A stretch of 22,500 nt of DNA, from contig CM074813.1 of the NCBI GenBank assembly GCA_037447605.1, forward strand, positions 2,568,250 through 2,590,749, read 5' to 3'. The notes beneath the pieces were generated by a model. The model made no database searches, was not told where the DNA came from, and saw nothing but the letters and a program-made list of their open reading frames with translations. Every line of letters starts with the position of its first letter. The first letter of the stretch is position 1. The stretch is from Zygnema circumcarinatum. Lineage: Eukaryota > Streptophyta > Zygnematophyceae > Zygnematales > Zygnemataceae. The position numbers and the translations under genes were made by a program. Of this stretch, positions 18,301 to 22,500 are shown one piece after another.

Positions 18301-20120
18301 TCTCTCTAACTCTATCTCCTATCTCTCTCTCCCTCCCCTCCTGCTTTCGCCCCCACACTCGTCGTCCCTCTCCGTCTTCTCCCTTGTCCATTTCCCCATC
18401 CTACTGTGTTTTTCTTCCTCCCTCCCTTTCTCTTGTGTCACTCCCCTCCACTGGCTCTGCCATCGCACTCTCCCCTTCCTTTTCTTCCCTGCTCTCCCTA
18501 TTGCCCTCTCTCCCCGCCGTCTCTCCCACTCTCCTTCCCACCCTCTCCCCTCCTCTCTCTTCCCTCTCTTCTTCTCCTGGCTTCCCTCGCTCGTCCCCCA
18601 TCTCTCTCTCTCTCCCCCCCCGCTTCCCCTCTCTCCTCCCTCCCTCCCTCCCTCCCTCCCTCCTCCCTCCCTCCTCCCTCCCTCCCTCCCTCCCTCCCTC
18701 CCTCCCTCCCTCCCTCCCTCCCTCCCTCCCTCCCTCCCTCCCTCCCTCCCTCCCTCCCTCCCTCCCTCTCCCTCTCCATCTCCCTCTCCCTCCCTCTCCC
18801 GCCCACTCCCTCTCCTCCCTGACGAGTGGGAGAGGGAGAGGGAGACGGTGGTGTAGATGCTGGGAGACATCCTGTTGGAGCGGAGCAATGCGGCTTCCCT
18901 GAAGCGGTACACCGCCAGCATGGCGAACCTCAAGATCGTCATGAACCTTCTCAAGGTGGGCCTGCAAACTCTCATTCTCTAAAACCCTCAACCCTAAGCC
19001 CTGAACTATAAACGATTGGCTCGTAATAAGCGCATCCCATGGTAGCAATCTCTTTGATTATCTGTCCCCAATCTTTTTCTGTAACATATTCATGTTGCCT
19101 TTCCTTTGGTTTTACAATTTTTGGTTCTTGATTTTTTTCTTTTTTTAATATTGTCTTTTGAGGGGTGATAACAGGAGCCCAACAAGTCTATCCAAGTGGA
19201 AGCGCTGCGTATGTTCAAGGTGCCGAGTTCGAACCATCTCAATACTGCATTTGTACCCAATCGGAATTCTCATCTGCATTTCAAATCTCAAAGGGATAAG
19301 TTTGGAAATCGGGAAAAATCTAAAATTTTAAAATCTGGAATTCTTTTATAGGCTGCTTACTACTCAGGATTACCCATTCTTTTTTGAACCTCAAAGTTCT
19401 TTTTTAAAAAAATTAGTAGAATTGTGAGACCTTAAAGCCCAAAATTGTCAATTTGAATGGTTCGAATCTAATCTAAAATGATAAATGGGCTATTCCTTGG
19501 CTTTGTTTTGGAACGCAGGCATTTGTGACACAGGATGAGCCGCCAATGGAAATAACGGGAGTGCTGTTTTCGAACAAGGAAAAACTTATTCGATTTTTGA
19601 CAGAGTTTAAGCTCGAAAAAGGTGTGTTCGCCGCTACACCTGAAAAACTGGAAACCAGAAAACGGAAACCTTTATTTTCTTGGCCCTCTGCTTATCTCAT
19701 ATGTGCCGTTCAGGCTCATGTCTCCCTCCTCTCCCTCGCCCTTCACTCCCTCCATTGCTCTCTCTCGCCCTCTCTCACCGCCTCTCTCACTCTCTCCCAT
19801 CGCCCTCCTTTCTCCCATCTCCTTCCCTTTGTCATTCACTCTTTTCGGTGCTATCCAACTCTCACACCCTTCCTTCCCTCTCTCTCTCTCTCACTCCCTT
19901 TCCCTGGTCTTCTCGCCTCCTACCCCCACTTTCCTCTCTCCCTCACCCGCACCCAGAGGGAGAAACCAGACGAGGATATATCTCCGTACCCTCCTTAACT
20001 TCGGTTTTTTTTTCCTTTCCATCGGAGTGCGCAGAAGATGAAAAGTTTAACGTAGAAAAAGCGGAAATTCTTCAAAGTGTCATGGAAGTTCAGGCTCCGC
20101 GAATTTCTGCGACGAGCTAA
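15311..20120 (+). CDS. MO25: MO25/CAB39/Hym1-like scaffold protein, 11 exons
   Basis: Exons: 15311-15451, 15618-15782, 16145-16263, 16680-16754, 17173-17266, 17647-17706, 18022-18087, 18857-18955, 19175-19219, 19519-19621, 20035-20120. These total 1053 nt, giving 350 residues plus TAA, the normal family length. MO25 proteins are all-helical ARM-like scaffolds that activate STE20/GC-kinase family partners; in fungi (Hym1) they act in the NDR/LATS morphogenesis pathway. Recognisable blocks in order: DIKEILYGD, the [16 protein letters not shown] repeat, [20 protein letters not shown] (plant proteins have [20 protein letters not shown]), [74 protein letters not shown], and a final [13 protein letters not shown] helix. 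Every join keeps frame. The ATG at 15311 follows the CT-rich leader in a GCC-ATG context. Introns 1, 2, 4, 7 and 10 carry CT tracts. Confidence 0.94.
15785..16060. repeat. CT-rich tract in MO25 intron 2
   Basis: Irregular CT-rich sequence including a C10 run near 16037, filling most of intron 2. Not a perfect microsatellite. Confidence 0.8.
16757..17000. repeat. CT-rich tract in MO25 intron 4
   Basis: Mostly (CTCCCT)n hexamers with CTTCCTTTCCCT variants, starting immediately after the exon 4 donor. Confidence 0.88.
18190..18822. repeat. 630-bp CT-rich tract with (CTCC)n core in MO25 intron 7
   Basis: A long polypyrimidine tract whose part at about 18635-18767 is a nearly perfect tetranucleotide (CCCT/TCCC) array of about 30 units. 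The intron then switches to GA-rich sequence before the acceptor at 18856, so the acceptor lacks a neighbouring pyrimidine tract. Confidence 0.92.
19720..19960. repeat. CT-rich tract in MO25 intron 10
   Basis: Contains the same 22 bases as 6014-6035 and a CTCACCGCCTCTC phrase close to the CGS intron 9 minisatellite core. It appears to belong to the same dispersed family. Confidence 0.8.
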
Positions 20121-20549
20121 CACGCAAGGAGCTTGCCGTTCCGTGGCTCCATGTTCCATGTGAAAGAGCAGTTTAACAGAACGGCAGATTTTCCTTGATG
20201 ATATATGCAAGTATCGTCTGTAATATTTTTTGGGATGCTCACAAAAATGTTGCATAGATCGTTAATTCCGTTACGTTTCCGTTTAATCAAGAGATGCCCT
20301 AAATCTCCGTTATTCCAATCCTCTTTCCGTTCCGGTTCCAATGAAGGGTTCCGTGTGGAGAAGGATCGAGGATTTTGTCTTTTTTTTTTGTTAGCATTTT
20401 TCTGATCTGTATACTGATTTCCTCAAATAATGCGTTTTGTCCTCCATGGAAATTCATTCTCTTCTTATTTATTTATTTATTTATTAATTTTCAGTTTACC
20501 AGCTGGAAGAAATTCTTTCGTGGTCTTGATTTGCGAGTTCTGTTCAATA

Positions 20550-20749
20550 GGGGGGGGGCAGACTTAATATTGGCCAAATCAATATAGTAAGCCTGTCGGG
20601 CGAATTAAGCGTTGGCTAGGTACGCAATTCGGTACGGCTGGGTTCGGCGGAGCCGCAGATCTCGACCCGGAATTCGTACACGAAACTTTGACTTTTAGTA
20701 TACTAATTTCGGGAATTTAGTACGCTCCGGGCTAAGTCTGGATCCCCCC
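20550..20749. mobile_element. 200-bp MITE-like element with TA flanks
   Basis: The left end GGGGGGGGGCAGACTTA (20550-20566) and the reverse complement of the right end, GGGGGGATCCAGACTTA (20733-20749), match at 14 of 17 positions. Both ends are bordered directly by TA (20548-20549 and 20750-20751), as expected for a Tc1/mariner-type TA target duplication. The interior codes for nothing recognisable, so it would be non-autonomous. Confidence 0.65.
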
Positions 20750-20992
20750 TAATGTACAATGCTGAATCACAACAACTTGATTGCACAATGTGAACAAAGA
20801 GCTTGTAAATATCAACAGTTTCACCCTATTTTCGGGTGCGAATTATGGCCACAACGGCAAGGCTTTCAAAATGAAATGTCAGAAAAAAAGCTTTCCTTTT
20901 TGCTTACCTGAAATCTGACTTCAGTGCTCCAAAGGTTCTTTAGAACATTCTTGCGGTCCACACCAAGGAGAATCAAACCGGTTTGAAGCGAC

Positions 20993-21032
20993 AAACTGAA
21001 AACCAAAAACTGAAAACTGAAAACCAAAAACC
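20993..21032. repeat. Short tandem repeat of CTGAAAACCAAAAA
   Basis: Two copies of CTGAAAACCAAAAA separated by CTGAAAA within 40 bp. Confidence 0.75.
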
Positions 21033-21334
21033 GGGTTCGCCATTTTAAGCGCGGGCCGCTCTAAAGGCGACGAAATGCTCCGGCGCACCGACAAATAAAA
21101 AACTGCCCCGAAAATATTCAGACCTGCCCGTTTTGCTGCCTGAAGGCGTACTTTGCGTTCCCCTGATATTTTTTCAGTGAAGTCGAAGCCAATGAACGGA
21201 CGTGCCGACCACCTGCCCGAAGGCCAAAAGGTTTCCAGTCAGTTCCAAATTTCCCGCCCCCCTCGTGCGAGCTGACGGTGGAGACTAAAGAAATCGATAC
21301 TTGGTCGAGGTTGCCACGCGGCGGGTTCCGGTGC

Positions 21335-21407
21335 TGCCACGTGGCACCGTCTGGGTTTCAGGCAAGTGTCCCAGGCACAGCGCTTGCCAGTTGGCAGTGT
21401 CCACGTG
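21335..21407 (+). promoter_or_regulatory. Palindromic G-box cluster upstream of MPC1
   Basis: TGCCACGTGGCA (21335-21346) is a perfect 12-bp palindrome centred on CACGTG. TGCCAGTTGGCA (21385-21396) is a near relative, and a second CACGTG is at 21402-21407. These are binding-site types for plant bHLH/bZIP factors. The role in MPC1 control is inferred from position, about 210-280 bp before the start codon. Confidence 0.5.
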
Positions 21408-21575
21408 GCGGTGCTTGCTTCACAGGCTGCCAGCTGTCGCACTGTGGCGTTGCCTCCCTCACTTCTGTCCCCCCTCCCCCGTTGTATTTTTTTTTTCCTC
21501 TCTTTTTAACTTTACATTCTCTCGCATGATTCAAGCGGACCGCTTGCGGGGTGTGTGGGTGTTCAGGGCTCAGCA

Positions 21576-21595
21576 TTTAGGGTTTAGGGTTTAGG
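21576..21595 (+). promoter_or_regulatory. Telo-box array next to the MPC1 start
   Basis: Two TTTAGGG units plus TTTAGG, ending 18 bp before the ATG at 21614, so they lie in the leader or core promoter. Telo-boxes near transcription starts are typical of plant housekeeping genes. Confidence 0.6.
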
Positions 21596-21613
21596 TTTAA
21601 GAGCATTGGAGCC

Positions 21614-22500
21614 ATGGCTTCGGCGTTTGCGAAGTTCTGGAACAGTCCGGTCGGTCCAAAAACTTCGCACTTTTGGGGTCCCATGGCGAACTGGGGCTTT
21701 GTTGTGGCGGTAACTTCTGAATCCCTAAACTTTGAGATTTTGAGCTAAACTGAACTAAACTATGGCGCCTTCAAACTCTAAAGACCTCAAATTTTCACCT
21801 AAAAACCCTAAAAACCCTAAAAACCCTCAAACCCGTGAAGTTTCATATACCTAAGACACGAAACCCTAATTCACGAACACCTTAAAAGCTCACACAGCAC
21901 CTGAAACCTTATAAACCCGCGGATGGACTCCAGAAGGCTGAAAGTCTACAATGGAAAAAATGCGAGAACGCTCTAACCCTAAATTTTGTCTCAAAAGCGT
22001 ACAAGTTCGCAGATTTGGAAAGGTTGAAACCCTTATTTCTAAATACTTGAGCTGCATAGTAGAGGCTCTTGTTCCTTTCTTCCAGGAAGTTTGAAATGCT
22101 TAGAATGAGAAATTATGGCACCACATCTCCAATGATTGCAAATGAAAAGGGGACCCTTATTTGGATAAACCCGCCCTTTAACTATGTGGAATGAATTGTT
22201 TGATTTCTCTTCTCGTTTCCATTTTATTAATTTTTTGGTTAGGAGAGGTGGGTGTTGTGAATAGGGTTTAGTCGACATGCAGAAGCCGGTGGATATGATC
22301 TCTCCAAAAATGACTGGAAGTAAGTCAAAACAAAGGCCAGAAGAGACGATTCTGTTCTGATTGTCCTCTCTTTCTGCTATTGTTAGCCTTTCAGGATTTG
22401 CTGAAGACATTTGAATTGACTTGGGTTGACTTAGATTGACTTGAATTGACTTGGTTGACCCGAACTGACTAAGATTGACTTGAGCTGACTTGGTTGACTT
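21614..22500 (+). CDS. MPC1: Mitochondrial pyruvate carrier 1, first two exons (runs off window)
   Basis: Exon 1 is 21614-21709 and exon 2 is 22265-22319. Exon 1 encodes a 32-residue N-terminus with the family hallmark NSPVGPKTSHFWGPMANWGF. Exon 2 continues in phase with GLVDMQKPVDMISPKMTG; plant MPC1 has GLVDMQKPPEMISGNM. The donor after exon 2 is A/GTAAGT and leaves one base, so further exons beyond 22500 are required; a full MPC1 is about 105-110 residues, so under half is here. MPC1 pairs with MPC2-type subunits in the inner mitochondrial membrane to import pyruvate. The start is fixed by the family N-terminus. Intron 1 carries CCCTAAAAA units and intron 2 a TTGAC array. Confidence 0.9.
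21798..21823. repeat. CCCTAAAAA units in MPC1 intron 1
   Basis: About three 9-bp CCTAAAAA/CCCTAAAAA units, followed by CCCTCAAACCC. Same unit as at 11598-11642. Confidence 0.85.
22411..22500 (+). repeat. 10-bp TTGAC array in MPC1 intron 2
   Basis: About nine units of consensus TTGRNTTGAC (two of them 9 bp) run to the window edge, so the true length is unknown. Related to the GTCAA array at 2194-2238. Confidence 0.88.

Larger units (their letters stand above)
20121..21613. other. Spacer between MO25 and MPC1
   Basis: Contains the MO25 3' region (a TGTAA about 100 bp past the stop, and a (TTTA)n run near 20466-20485), a TA-flanked inverted-repeat element (20550-20749), a short AAAACTGAAAACC-type tandem repeat (20993-21032), and then the MPC1 upstream region with G-boxes and telo-boxes. 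No gene was recognised in it. Confidence 0.6.

Noticed and set aside
18319-19048. Long [10 protein letters not shown]-like and [10 protein letters not shown]-like frames
   Set aside because: Pure translations of the CCCT tetranucleotide array in MO25 intron 7.
19225-19470. GTTCGAACC and GGTTCGAATC, resembling tRNA T-loops
   Set aside because: No cloverleaf, anticodon arm or acceptor stem could be built around either.
1-22500. CRISPR array, bacterial defence island, rRNA or viral gene cluster
   Set aside because: No regularly spaced direct repeats with unique spacers and no relevant protein motifs; all confident genes are spliced eukaryotic genes.

Overview
The window looks like nuclear DNA of a green plant-lineage organism. 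It has spliced genes with GT-AG introns, a plastid-type leader on a methionine-biosynthesis enzyme, a plant root-cap-family protein and telo-box (TTTAGGG-type) motifs. A streptophyte alga or an early-diverging land plant fits best; I cannot name the species. All exon joins below were worked out by hand from splice sites, reading phase and remembered family motifs.

Layout. (1) 1564-3842, plus strand: a 7-exon, 420-residue secreted protein with an apple/PAN-like Cys cluster followed by a root-cap domain; its upstream region is rich in ACGT (bZIP/G-box type) sites. (2) 5400-10318, minus strand: a complete 11-exon, 518-residue cystathionine gamma-synthase with a plastid-type leader but no recognisable MTO1 autoregulatory motif. 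It converges with gene 1. (3) 11740-13042, minus strand: a divergent, bacterial-looking family I inorganic pyrophosphatase-like gene whose first exon is unresolved. (4) 15311-20120, plus strand: a complete 11-exon, 350-residue MO25/CAB39/Hym1 scaffold protein, divergent from gene 3. (5) 21614 to the window end, plus strand: the first two exons of a mitochondrial pyruvate carrier subunit 1 (MPC1) gene, which runs off the window.

The genes do not form an operon or a single pathway. They are a mix of housekeeping functions (methionine synthesis, pyrophosphate hydrolysis, kinase scaffolding, pyruvate import) and one secreted protein. Introns and spacers are unusually full of polypurine/polypyrimidine tracts, some of which share non-trivial phrases. 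Other repeats include 9-bp TTTTTAGGG arrays, TTGAC-based 5/10-bp arrays, a 20-bp hairpin and two small transposon-like elements with terminal inverted repeats.

I found no CRISPR array, rRNA, tRNA or convincing undescribed multi-gene system. The most interesting points are the apple/root-cap fusion, the CGS without MTO1, the divergent pyrophosphatase with its insert, and the shared intronic repeat families.
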